Shown here piece by piece: positions 10,918-20,756 of a stretch of DNA of 64,000 nt. The DNA lies in NCBI GenBank assembly GCA_030998225.1, contig JAPYXD010000463.1, positions 806,001 through 870,000 of the forward strand, given 5' to 3'. This DNA comes from Diplolepis rosae. Its lineage: Eukaryota > Arthropoda > Insecta > Hymenoptera > Diplolepididae. A program made the translations under genes and the position numbers. Position 1 is the stretch's first letter. The number at the start of each line of letters is the position of its first letter. The notes under the pieces are model-generated. The model was not told the DNA's origin and did not search any database. It worked only from the letters and a program-made list of their open reading frames with translations.

Positions 10918-12018
10918 TAAATTTCAAAGTGACATGTTTGATAACATGTCTATTATTATATTGACCCAAATTAATATAATTTTTGTTCATTTCTTTGGCA
11001 TAGGGTCAGTTTTTTCTTATTTCCCTTGATTAAAATTATTATTAAATTTAAAAATGCGAAAAAAGAAAGAAGGGCAAACGTTTCGGCCACATATGGGGGC
11101 CCTCTTCAGTGCCATAAATTCAAAGATTAATTCAAAATTTCTGTAAAGGGTTGGAATATAGAAGATAATTAAAAAAAGAATTATCATAGAAATTAAAAAC
11201 TTATCTCAGAGCATGCAATTCAAAATGAAGTAGTCCAGTATGCAGCATCACGAATTGAAAAAATATTTGGAGTTCACTATAAATAAAAAACCGCGTGGAT
11301 AAACTGAAAAAATATAAAAGATTTTGCACACGAACCGACCGCAATTTTTTTCCCAAAAAATGTTTATTATTAAAGAAGGATGCCAAATTGGTTCTCAATG
11401 GCAAAACGCGAACAAGTTTTACATTTATGAAAAATTCTCGTGAAGACTTTATTACTGGCGTCTCTCACAGAATGATCTGAACTGTTTTAAAAACCGACTC
11501 GGGACATGTGGCTTTCCTGACCGAAAATTTTTTTCTATAAGCAATCCTGAGAGGTTCTTTTCCTCCTTGAAGAAGACTATTGTCCTGTACCTAGTTAAGA
11601 AATTCGAGACGTTTATGATGATTTTCACGAGTGGACGAAGGCGTTTATTTTTTAAGAAAACGATTTTGTATATAAGCTTGTTACCAGGCCAGATGATGAC
11701 CTCCTTCCCCCAGGTTTAGTTACCCATATGTGTAGAGGTTGATGACCTCGCCCTCCTAGGTTTAACTGTCTATATATGTAGAGGTTCAGGCAGGCCTCGT
11801 CAGTTCTTCTCTAAAATCTCTCACGAATAAAAACATACAAAGTGACATCAGTTTGATGTCACTACCTTTAAAAATTAGAAAGTTTAGTTTTCACTATAAC
11901 AAGCTTCACGGACAATTCATTTAACACTGAATTTGCAAGCAAGACGTTTCATAAACATAAAATATTATAGGGTCAATATAATAATAGACATGTTATCAAA
12001 CATGTCACTTTGAAATTT
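10918..12018. mobile_element. Small unit bounded by inverted PLE ends (family 1b)
   Basis: The outer edges are inverted copies of the same sequence: AAATTTCAAAGTGACATG at 10,918 and CATGTCACTTTGAAATTT near 12,001-12,018, each continuing inward through the GTCTATTATTATATTGACCC block or its inverse. The left end extends through a GACCC/GGGTC hairpin to a hammerhead motif; the right end keeps only the terminal ~60 bases. The interior (11,114-11,960) holds no gene; its 11,585-11,680 and 11,885-11,940 blocks recur inverted at 12,305-12,410 and 12,275-12,325. I infer a small composite relative of the 22,822-43,428 element. Confidence 0.6.
11074..11113 (-). ncRNA. Hammerhead ribozyme motif, PLE family 1b
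   Basis: Read on the minus strand the order is GGCA (stem I), CTGAAGA, a G/C-rich stem II with a CCCATATGT loop region, GGCC, GAAACGTT, then TGCC (stem I partner). CUGANGA and GAAA are the two invariant hammerhead core strands. Stem III would be only the two pairs A-U and C-G with no loop. It differs by one base from the 22,898 and 43,255 copies (CATATG for CATTTG). A PLE terminal hairpin lies downstream on the same strand. Confidence 0.75.
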
Positions 12019-12582
12019 TAAAATGGCACTTTCAATATAAAGCTAGAATATCTAACAGTTCTGACCATTTTCAGAACTAGTTAAATTTAATAATACGTCA
12101 AATGTGATACTTAATATCACGAATATTTAAATTGCATTTTTATTAATTTTTAAAGATAAATTTATTATCATTTTTTCAAAACATCTCAGAATAAATCTGA
12201 ATGTAAAATAAACAACTTTCAATTTTTTTTAAATATTGAGTAAAATTACATATATGGATATTATAATATTTTATGTTTGCTTGCTTGCAAATTCAGTGTT
12301 AAATGAATTGTCCGTGAAGCCTATATACAAAATCGTTTTCCTAAAAAATAAACGCCTTCGTCTACTCGTGAAAATCATCATAAACGTCTCGAATTTCTTA
12401 ACTACTAATTATCCTTAAAATATTTTGCAATTAAAATAAAATTAAGAAAGTTACAGTATATTAAAACTTGAAAAAAGTCAATATCCATTTTCCAGTTAAA
12501 TTATACGAAATACTAATAAAAGTTATGATAAAAAATGGTTTACTACATAAAAATCTACAAGAGTAATAACTGTCCTTCCTTT
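12019..12582. other. Inverted-repeat debris and a family-D fragment, no gene
   Basis: Positions 12,275-12,410 are the inverse of parts of 11,585-11,940. Positions 12,415-12,575 are a reverse fragment of repeat family D, matching 45,304-45,470. The remaining AT-rich DNA has no supported reading frame. Confidence 0.5.
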
Positions 12583-13563
12583 CTTCGACCGTTATATTAT
12601 AATATCATATAGGTTTGGTTTCGTCGGTCTCAGGGTCAATAAAACAACATCAAAGAAAAATTATTGAATCAATTTATATCAATAAAAATATTAATATTTC
12701 AATAAATTTTAAGGCTGAAATTATGAATATTAATCGAATTTACCATGGCATTATTTAACATATGATTTTCAAGTTTATGTTCTCAAGCTTTAGCACGCTT
12801 TTCATTGGTGAATTTAATTCAATTTATCGTATCTTCGTCTCTCTATCCTACAGTTTGCGTTACTTCATCCCGTGTAGAAATTTTGATAGGGGTCTAGTGG
12901 GGCCCCGACGAGTTTGCCCTATCTCTAGTCGGGATATAGCGTGGAAAACTAGTCAGGGCCCCGTCGGTAACGTAACGCTTTTGTCGACGTGGGCCCTACT
13001 AGACTTTCTAGTAGGGGTTTAGTGAGGTCACCCCTTACACTACCCCACCTACAAAAAAGGACACCATTAGGGCCCTATTGGACCTCCGCATTGAATTTAA
13101 GGGCTAAAATCAGCAGAGTCACGTGACCAATTTTGTTCAGGTATCTTACTAAGAAAATAATAAATAAAAAGGATTTTCCAGAACTGATAGAAAAAGTACA
13201 GGGGAAATGCGAGTTACGACTCTAATATTTACCGTTTTTAATGGTAATAGAGGGATATTCGCTTGGAAGGTTAAGTTTACTGTTTTCACAGTAAAAAATC
13301 TGTTTTCAAGATAGAAAATTTCTTCTGAGTAAATTGACAGTATTTTTTCGTTACATGTACACCGAAAAAAAATCTCAGTAGGTTTGGCTACTTTTTAACT
13401 TACTTTCCGTAGTTTGTAAAGGCCCCAAGTGTCATTTTTGAAGTTAAGTGAACTGCAGGAACATAGGTTAATCAAATAAGAGCAGTAGTTGAATCGATGA
13501 ATATTCTTAGTACATTTCAAAACTGTATATACTTTCAAGTAGACTCTAACTTACTATTTTATA

Positions 13564-13588
13564 TACACACCTACACACACACACCCCC
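13564..13588 (+). repeat. CA/AC microsatellite
   Basis: A short ACAC run followed by a run of C lies inside the CCCGTGT element. It has no further significance that I can see. Confidence 0.7.
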
Positions 13589-13639
13589 CTCTCTACACTA
13601 CACAAACGCTCGTTTAGGTGGTATTAAAAATTATTCTTA

Positions 13640-13722
13640 ACGCTGCGGGTTCGAACCCTCTCTACTTATAATTAACGCATTACTAACCTAACGACTAAGC
13701 CTCTCGGCTGCGCACGCTTGGT
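13640..13722 (-). other. tRNA-like / SINE-like promoter boxes
   Basis: GGGTTCGAACCC (13,647-13,658) is a perfect RNA polymerase III B-box core. On the minus strand, ~40 bases upstream, GCAGCCGAGAGGCTTAG resembles a tRNA A box. The flanking T-stem does not pair properly (GAGGG opposite CCGCA), so this is not a working tRNA. A tRNA-derived SINE remnant or tRNA pseudogene is the best reading, with low confidence, because the B box is nearly self-complementary and either strand is possible. Confidence 0.3.
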
Positions 13723-14639
13723 ATACGAGAAAGAAAATAGTGCTTATAAACTTCAACTACTGCAGGGCTGTGTAAGAAGTGTATAGGCCCCGTGTGATCG
13801 CAAATTTTTAGATTTTAGACCAATTTATGATTCTGATTAAAATTTTTAAGACTTTTAATTATTAAATCGATTTTCTATAAAATAAAATATTTTTGAAAGA
13901 AAGCGATCAAATTTTTGAATTAAAGAACATTACATAATAAAAAGATTTATATACATTTTAGAATTATTAACTTTTATTATTGTATATTAGTGATACTTTA
14001 TACAGGTTATGATTCCTTTAATTTTTGTTTTCAAGAGTAAAATCAACCTATGTTCAGAATCTTAAAAGTTTGAGTTTTTTTAATTCCAAAAATATGATGA
14101 AACTTTTGAATCATGAAAATTAAATTATCGTTATTACCTCGACACAATAAGATACACACACATACACATACGTGCTCGCATATGATTATTATAATTACAT
14201 GCGAATTCGAGTCAAAATTATCAAAAAGTTTTCTTAGATGTTCTTGATTCCTCTTAAGTATTGATCATATTCAAGACCGTGTTCAGAAAATCTCCATTTT
14301 TCTCAGATAAAATCAAATTTTAATGGCAATAAAGAATAAAGGTTATGTTGTATCTAATGGACCTAACCTTAACCACAAATATTACAAGTAGGGATTCTCT
14401 AGTCGGGGCCCTGCTAGATACAAATAGATTTTTCATACTTGAGCGAAACAAGGAATTCCTCACTGGATCCTGACAGGGCCCCTATCAGTTTTTTCTGGAC
14501 TAGAAATACTAATCGGGTGCTAACAGGGCCCCGACCAGTTTTTTCTAGAAGAGGAAATTCTAGTCCGGGCCCCACTAGAACCCAACTTGAAATAAGGAAA
14601 GATTGGGCAATTTCCACACGGGATCGGTTAGTACACACC

Positions 14640-14993
14640 TTATTATAATGTAATTTTAAATTATTGTAGCCCTCAATCTTTAAGGCTTTAATTTTAATGA
14701 CATTTTCAAGAATAAGACTGAATCTTCATGTGTGCTTTCGTTTATTTGTAATTTATTTAAGTACTTATTTATTATACCAACACAACATAAAATAGTTTTC
14801 TTTGGAAAAAGAAATTTGATTGTAAATTGATTTGTTCAATTTTTAGTTATATTCCTTGAAAAAGACCCGCAGTGAAGTTGAAACGTAGGAGAATTTTTGA
14901 ACAAAAATAATGCAGGAGTTTTTTTATAGAATGTTGTTTTATTGACCGCAAGACCGACGAAACCAAACCTATATGATATAAAGATCTAAAAGT
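14640..14993 (+). repeat. PLE end, family 2 (left palindrome arm)
   Basis: The order is a ~200-bp leader, a hammerhead-like motif (14,851-14,894), an AT-rich spacer, then TTGACCGCAAGACCGACG and AACCAAACCTATATGAT. The inverse copy is at 20,757-21,080. With the oppositely oriented end at 12,583-12,866 it bounds a sub-unit that mirrors 20,757-21,395. Confidence 0.6.
14851..14894 (+). ncRNA. Hammerhead-like motif, family 2 variant
   Basis: ATTCCT and AGGAGAAT can pair as an outer stem (stem I). Between them are TTGAAAAA, a GACC/AGTT stem II around CGCAGTGA, and GAAACGTA. GAAAC matches the invariant 3' core strand and GAAACGTH matches the other families here. The 5' core is not CUGANGA: C3 would be U and G8 would be A, or alternatively the N7 position is expanded to AAAA. 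It sits where families 1 and 3 carry their hammerhead. Activity is unproven. Confidence 0.4.
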
Positions 14994-14994
14994 T

Positions 14995-15420
14995 TGAACT
15001 GCAACATTTTTTCATAAGATGTATATTTTTCTTTTTGATTAAAAAAAAATACCATTGAACATCCGAAATTCAATTTTTTAACTAAAATATGTGAAATACG
15101 AAAAACACGTAAGAATGGAAAATTGATCGTTTCAATCATATATTCAAAACTTATTTACTTAAATGAGGTCTACAAATTCTCAGTAGGACATTTTTTGACA
15201 AGATATATATTTTATGTTTCGGTTTTAAAAAAACACTATTCAAAATAAAAAATTCCATTCTTGAACCAAAATATGTGAGATACAAAATAAACGATAATAC
15301 AAAAAATCGTTTCCTCTAAAAGAGTCCATGAATTCTCTTCCTTTTCTAAATATTTGGAAGAAAATAGATTTTTTAAATCTTGTAAATTATTAGAAAGTTA
15401 CAGAAATGTACACAGAAAAT
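14995..15420 (-). repeat. Repeat family D, left palindrome arm
   Basis: This is the inverse of 19,290-19,700 and 20,583-20,755. Near 15,120-15,140 it contains, intact, the site where the other arm received the 855-bp family-3 element, so it serves as the empty-site control. Confidence 0.65.
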
Positions 15421-16109
15421 CGAGCGCGAAGCGCAAGTGTCTAGATAAGAATGTGTTCTTTAAGGCTGATACAGCTTTAAGTAAATTGAATTTATTTTTT
15501 CATTTGAAATCAAAAACAAATTTAGTAACTTTGAGAAAATGTAATTCACATCGATAATATTATAAAATTGACTTAAAATTAAGTATCAAATTATAAGTAA
15601 TAAAAATTTAATGTATGCGAAGAATATAAGACCGAGTGCGACGATCGAGCCGCGCGCCCCAGGCGCGCTCAAACTTGCAAGCGAAGCGCGCGATGAGAAT
15701 GTGCCCACGAAGCGGGCAGATTTTTTGTAGTATATTTTTACAAAATTAATATTTTGCTCTTAAGTTGGGCTTAATATTAGAAGCAAAACTGTATTAACTT
15801 TTATTTTAGCATCAGGAAAAAATGTTAACCTTTTATTATAAAAATTAAGTTACTTTAACAATAACTTAAATAAAATATGAACCTCTAATTTCCGATGGAA
15901 GTGTCTGTGTGAAGAAAGGTTTTAAATATTGCAAAAATAGCATAAATTGTATTTGAATTCGCATGCGATCTTGCACTTTGAGATTTATTTGGTGGGAAGT
16001 AAATTCGACAAATCATTACTATAAAGTAAAATACTTGAAAAAAAATTTTCAAAATATTTAATATTTTTACACGAATGTATATGGAGTCGACCGGCAATCG
16101 AAAGAGCAC
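15421..16109. other. GC-palindrome patch and AT-rich DNA, no gene
   Basis: A GCGCGAAGCGC-type dyad at 15,424 and a GC-rich patch at 15,640-15,715 (several GCGCGC and GAAGCG blocks) stand out in AT-rich DNA. The GCGCTTCGCGC form also occurs at 5,342, 5,563 and 19,300, always in or next to repeat family D. No reading frame is supported. Confidence 0.45.
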
Positions 16110-17430
16110 ACTTTAAGATTTCATTGGAATGGGGATACACATTTTTTAAATTACACGACTTTTTGTAACATGTTCAACCCCAAGATATAGAATCAAGAAA
16201 AGAATTTAAAAAAATATTTTAATCAGGTTAACAAATCACTATGAAGACATACTTAAAAAAATCTTTTAAAATGTTAATTTTTTTACATACTTATTAATTT
16301 CCTTTAAAGAGATCTAAATTAAAATTTATTTTGTAATATCTTTCTATAAAATAAATCACTTTAACGAAAGTTGAAATTTATTAATTTCAACTTAAAATTA
16401 GTAATTTCCGATAGTAGTTTATATATATATATATATATACAAATTGTCATGTATAAAAGATGTAAATTCCAAAAAATGTTATAGTTACAAAGCTTCAAAA
16501 TTTTGTAATTAAAATTTTAATATAAAACTTTAAGCATTTATTGACCTTGAATTCCATTGGAAAATTTGTTGTTTACCGTTCAAATCTTCCTCCGATTTCA
16601 GAAGAACAGACAAATTAAAAATTACAAAGTATTTCATTTAAAAAATTAAACTCGTCCATATGATCTTGTCATATTGTAACAAGATTTGAACACTTAGGAC
16701 AAAAATTTTTATGTAAAATTTAATATCGATAAATATTTACATATTCATATGAAGATATTAATGAACACATATTTAAGCTTTTTAATTTATCCACATCTGT
16801 TAGAAAATGTTTCCTTTCCATAGACCATTTCATTTTTTTAATGAAAAGTCTGTGCTTAGGCTACAAAAATGTGAGATGAAAGTATTTCTAACATAAAACT
16901 GAGAATGTAAATTTTAAACTTGAATTTTATGTTTATCTCTTCTTAATAGAAAATATCTCTCTAACTAAAAAGTTTTAAAATGTACAAAATTGATAGGAAG
17001 TATGGAAATTTGAATAGGAAAATATATATTGATTCAAATTTGGAACATTTATTGGCATTAAATTTTACTGAAAGTTTATTTTTGAAGTGTTCAAATGCTT
17101 ATAAAATTTTACACGATATTTCAGATTTTTATTTTAGGCATATTTTTTCCAAATTTAATTTATAACATATTTCGTAAATTTGAAATTGTCTGTTTCGCGC
17201 CACTTTTGCACGGTTTCGACAGAAATACACAATTCTCAATTCCGACTCGATAATCGAAAGCGTGAAATCTAAAAATAGCATTGCATGGAGGAAGCGAGGA
17301 AAATAAGGAGAAGTGGGACGAGTCGCTCTCGCGTGCAAGAGCGACGAGGAAGAAACAAGGGCAGCGCGCGCCGCCGCCCCTCCATAGAAATTCTGATGGT
17401 AAATCATGTCTGGATTTCCTAACTTTCATT
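16110..17430 (-). repeat. Repeat family B, left palindrome arm
   Basis: This is the inverse of 17,860-19,140 along ~1.3 kb, starting with the GGGGATACACATTTTT block and ending with the GCGCGC head. It contains a TA microsatellite at 16,422-16,439. The open frames at 16,980-17,469 are reflections of those in the other arm and match no known protein. Confidence 0.7.
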
Positions 17431-17859
17431 ATTTACCGACGCACAAGGTTCACCTTTAAAGTAACTTAGAGTTACGCGTTCCATTACTTTAGCAATCTCC
17501 CAACTCATCTCTACCACTGTACTGCCTTCAGTGACAGATATCAGAGATAAGTTTTGAGATTGCTAAAGTAATGTATTTCATTTCGAGTGATTTTTCGCAG
17601 CGCGTCCTGTAGAGTTTCGTTTTTGCAAAAAAAAATGAAAGGTCCAAGCTACTACTTGAAGGGTAAAACAGAGCTACGGTTCATCACTTTTGCAGCGCCC
17701 CCAATAACTTTAAGCTTTTTCGAACTAAAATAAAAGGTCCGCGTTACTAGAGATGAGTTGGGAGATTGCTAAAGTAATGGAATAAGAGAATTTCACAAAA
17801 GTGGGCTGATAAACGCGCCCTCTGAACGCGTTGCGCAAAAGGTGTACTTTGCGCGTCGG
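17431..17859. repeat. Palindrome centre with dispersed repeat C
   Basis: The motif CATTACTTTAGCAATCTCCC (17,483) occurs again inverted at 17,563 and 17,756. The segment between the latter two matches 55,865-56,078 on the other strand, including the AGCTCTGTTTTACCCTTCAAG block. It is therefore a small dispersed element of ~200-300 bp sitting at the symmetry centre. It is not coding. Confidence 0.6.
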
Positions 17860-19140
17860 TAAATAATGAAAGTTAGAAAATCCAGAAATGATTTACCATC
17901 AGAATTTCTTTGGAGGGGCAGCGGCGCGCGCTGCCCTTGTTTCTTCCTCGTCGCTCTTGCACGTGAGAACGGCTTGTCCCACTTCTCCTTATTCTCCTCG
18001 CTTCCTCCGTGCAAAGCTATTTTTAGATTTCACTCTTTCGGTTATCGAGTAGAAATTGAGAATTGTATTTTGCTCGACTTCGTGCAAAAGAGACGCGAAG
18101 CAGACGACAATTTCAAATTTACGAAATATGTTATTTAAGAAACAACACGTTTTTTCCGACATTTTGGAAAAAATATGCCTAAAATAAAAATCTGAAATAT
18201 CGTGTGAAATTTTATAAGAATTTGAACACTTCAACAATAAACTTTCAGTAAAATTTGATGCCAATAAATGTTCCAAATTTGAAAAAAAACTTTTTAGTTA
18301 GAGAGATATTTTCTATTAAGAAGAGATAAACATAAAATTCAAGTTTAAAATTTACATTCTCAGTTTTATGTTAGAAATATTTTCATCTCACATTTTGTAG
18401 CCTAAGCACAGACTTTTCATTAAAAAAAATGAAATGGTCTATGGAAAGGAAACATTTTCTAACAGATGTGGATAAATTAAAAAGCTAAAATATGTGTTAA
18501 TTAATATCTTCATATGAATATGTAAATATTTATCGATATTAAATTTTACATAAAAATTTTTGTCCGAAGTGTTCAAATCTTGTTACAATATGACAAGATC
18601 ATATGGACGAGTTCAATTTTTTTAATGAAATATTTTGTAATTTTTAATTTGTCTGTTCTTCTGAAATCGGAGGAAGATTTGAACAGTAAACAACAAATTT
18701 TCCAATGGAATTCAAGGTCAATAAATGCTTAAAGTTTTATATTAAAATTTTAATTACAAAATTTTGAAGCTTTGTAACTATAACATTTTTTGGAATTTAC
18801 ATCTTCTACATGACAATTTGTATATATATATATATATAAATTACCATCGGAAATTACAGGTTGACCTGGAGTTTCAACTTTGGTTAAAGTGATTTATTTT
18901 ATAGAAAGATATCACAAAAGAAATTTTAATTTAGATATCTTTGAAGGAAATTAATAAGTATGTAAAAAAATTAAAATTTAAAAAAATTTTTTTTATTATG
19001 TCTTCATAGTGATTTGTTAACCTAATTAAAATATTTTTAGAAAGTCTTTTCTGGATTCTATATGCTGGGGTTGAACATGTTACAAAAAGTCGTGTAATTT
19101 TAAAAATGTGTATCCCCATACCAATGAAATCTTAAAGTTT
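17860..19140 (+). repeat. Repeat family B, right palindrome arm
   Basis: This is the reverse partner of 16,110-17,430, with the GC-rich head at 17,920-18,010 and a TA microsatellite at 18,821-18,838. It closely resembles the free copy at 2,850-4,250. No protein is recognised. Confidence 0.7.
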
Positions 19141-19719
19141 GCTGTTCGATAAAATATTAGATATAATATATTTTACTTTTGAATAATCAAACCTTTTATT
19201 TATACTTATATATTGAAATTTTCATTTAAAATATGTTATGTATTCTGAAGGTTTTTTCAAAAAATCAGCCTTAAAGAACACATTCTTATCATGACACTTG
19301 CGCTTCGCGCTCGATTTTCTGTATACATTTCTGTAACTTTCTAATAATTTGCAAGATTACAAAAAATCTATTTTCTTCAAAATATTCAAAAAAGGAAGAG
19401 AATTCATAGACTCTTTTTGAGGAAACGATTTTTTGTATTATCGCTTATTTTGTATCTCACATATTTTGGTTCAAAAATGGAATTCTTTATTTTCAATAGT
19501 ATTTTTTTAAAGCCAAAACATAAAATATACATCTTGTCAAAAAATGTCCTACTGAGAATTTGTAGACCTCATTTAGGCAAATAATTTTCCATCTCAACGT
19601 TTTTTTCGTATGTCACATATTTTGTTCAAATAATGGAATTTTTTAATTTTAATCGTATTTTTTAAAATTAAAATGAAAAATATACGTTTTATCAGAAACT
19701 ATATCTGAAAATATTTGTA

Positions 19720-20574
19720 CAATCACTTATATCGTGTTTACCATAATGTTTGTCCGTCAAATGTGCCATTTTTAAAAAAATTCTTCCTCTCCTTCATATT
19801 TTTACAGAACTGAATTTGTTGTACAGTTTATTTTTTTGTAAACCTTATTTTATTTAGACCTTTTTGTTAGTTTCGATTGTGCAATTTGTTTATATCGATT
19901 TACCACAATGTTACCCGTCACACGTGCTGCTTTTAAGTTTCTATCTTTAGCAATTTTACAAATCAAGGTTTTATAGTTTTACCCTTTAGAAAATTTATTT
20001 ATTTATACCATTTTTATAGTCTCAGCTGTGCAATTCTTTTACATAATTTTTTCAACAGAATGTCCGTCGGTCACACGTTCAAAATTGATCAAGTTTTTGT
20101 ATTTTTATGGGAAAACATTTTTTGTGTACAGTTCTTTTACATTTAGTTTAGACAGATTTTACAGTTTCACATGTACAATTTATTTATATCGGTTTTACCA
20201 CAATGTTTTATCTTTCACACGTGCTATTCTTTATCTTCTTTTCAGTAATTTTACAGAAAAAATTTTTGCACACTTATTGTACAGTCTAACTTTATCGCAA
20301 ATTTAGTTTTTTAGTACAGTTCTGTTGTTTCACACTTGCAATTCTTTTATATCACTTTTTTACCACAATGTTTATCCGTCTCACGGTAATTTATAACTTT
20401 TCCTCCTTTGTATTTTTTATAGAAATAAATCTCACTGATGAGGACTCCAACCTGAGTCGAAACGTTTGAAAATATGAAACCTTGAGTTTACATTTTTTCT
20501 GGACCCTAAAGCCAACTAAGTACACCAAAAATATTCAAATTTTAATACTAAGGGTCGATATAAGTCCTGTTTAT
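19720..20574 (+). mobile_element. 855-bp non-autonomous PLE-derived ribozyme element (family 3)
   Basis: The element is flanked by TATTTGTA at 19,712-19,719 and 20,575-20,582, and it interrupts repeat D at a site that is intact in the other palindrome arm (about 15,130). Inside are five diverged ~155-bp tandem units (shared TTTACCACAATGTT...CGTCACACGTGCT core at about 19,740, 19,905, 20,055, 20,200 and 20,365), then a hammerhead ribozyme at 20,428-20,473, then a GACCC...GGGTC hairpin, and the end. It encodes no protein. It has the layout of a PLE terminal repeat alone, presumably mobilised by a PLE reverse transcriptase supplied from elsewhere. Confidence 0.7.
20428..20473 (+). ncRNA. Hammerhead ribozyme, PLE family 3
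   Basis: Stem I is TCA (20,432-20,434) with TGA (20,467-20,469). The core is CTGATGA (20,435-20,441) and GAAA (20,459-20,462), a perfect match to the hammerhead consensus. Stem II is GACTC (20,443-20,447) with GAGTC (20,454-20,458). Stem III would be A-U and C-G closed with no loop, and the predicted cut follows U20,466. Such minimal stem III forms are known from PLE-associated hammerheads that work as dimers. Confidence 0.85.
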
Positions 20575-20756
20575 TATTTGTATATATTTTTGAAACGAAC
20601 AATTTTCCATTCTTACGTTTTTTTTTGTAATTCACATATTTTAGTTAAAAAATTGAATTTCGTATTTTCAATGGTATTTTTTTTTAATTAAAAAGAAATA
20701 TATACATCTTATGAAAAAATGTTGCAGTTCAAACTTCTATAGATCTTTATATCATA

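Larger units (their letters stand above)
12869..14622. mobile_element. 1,754-bp CCCGTGT-tipped DNA element with GGGCCC subterminal repeats
   Basis: Tips are CCCGTGTAGAAA (12,869) and TTTCCACACGGG (to 14,622), inverted repeats with one mismatch. Flanking AT dinucleotides match, and removing the element restores the CTTCATCGG sequence found intact in the other palindrome arm near 21,100. At least eight GGGCCC-centred motifs, several in a TCTAGTxGGGGCCC context, cluster within about 200 bp of each end (12,895-13,070 and 14,400-14,575). Such subterminal repeats commonly act as transposase binding sites. No transposase frame is present, so it is non-autonomous. Confidence 0.7.

Noticed and set aside
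16980..18276. Mirror-image open frames in repeat family B (Arg/Lys-rich)
   Set aside because: They appear in every B copy at the same place, in both arms, with frame-breaking differences, and match no protein family.
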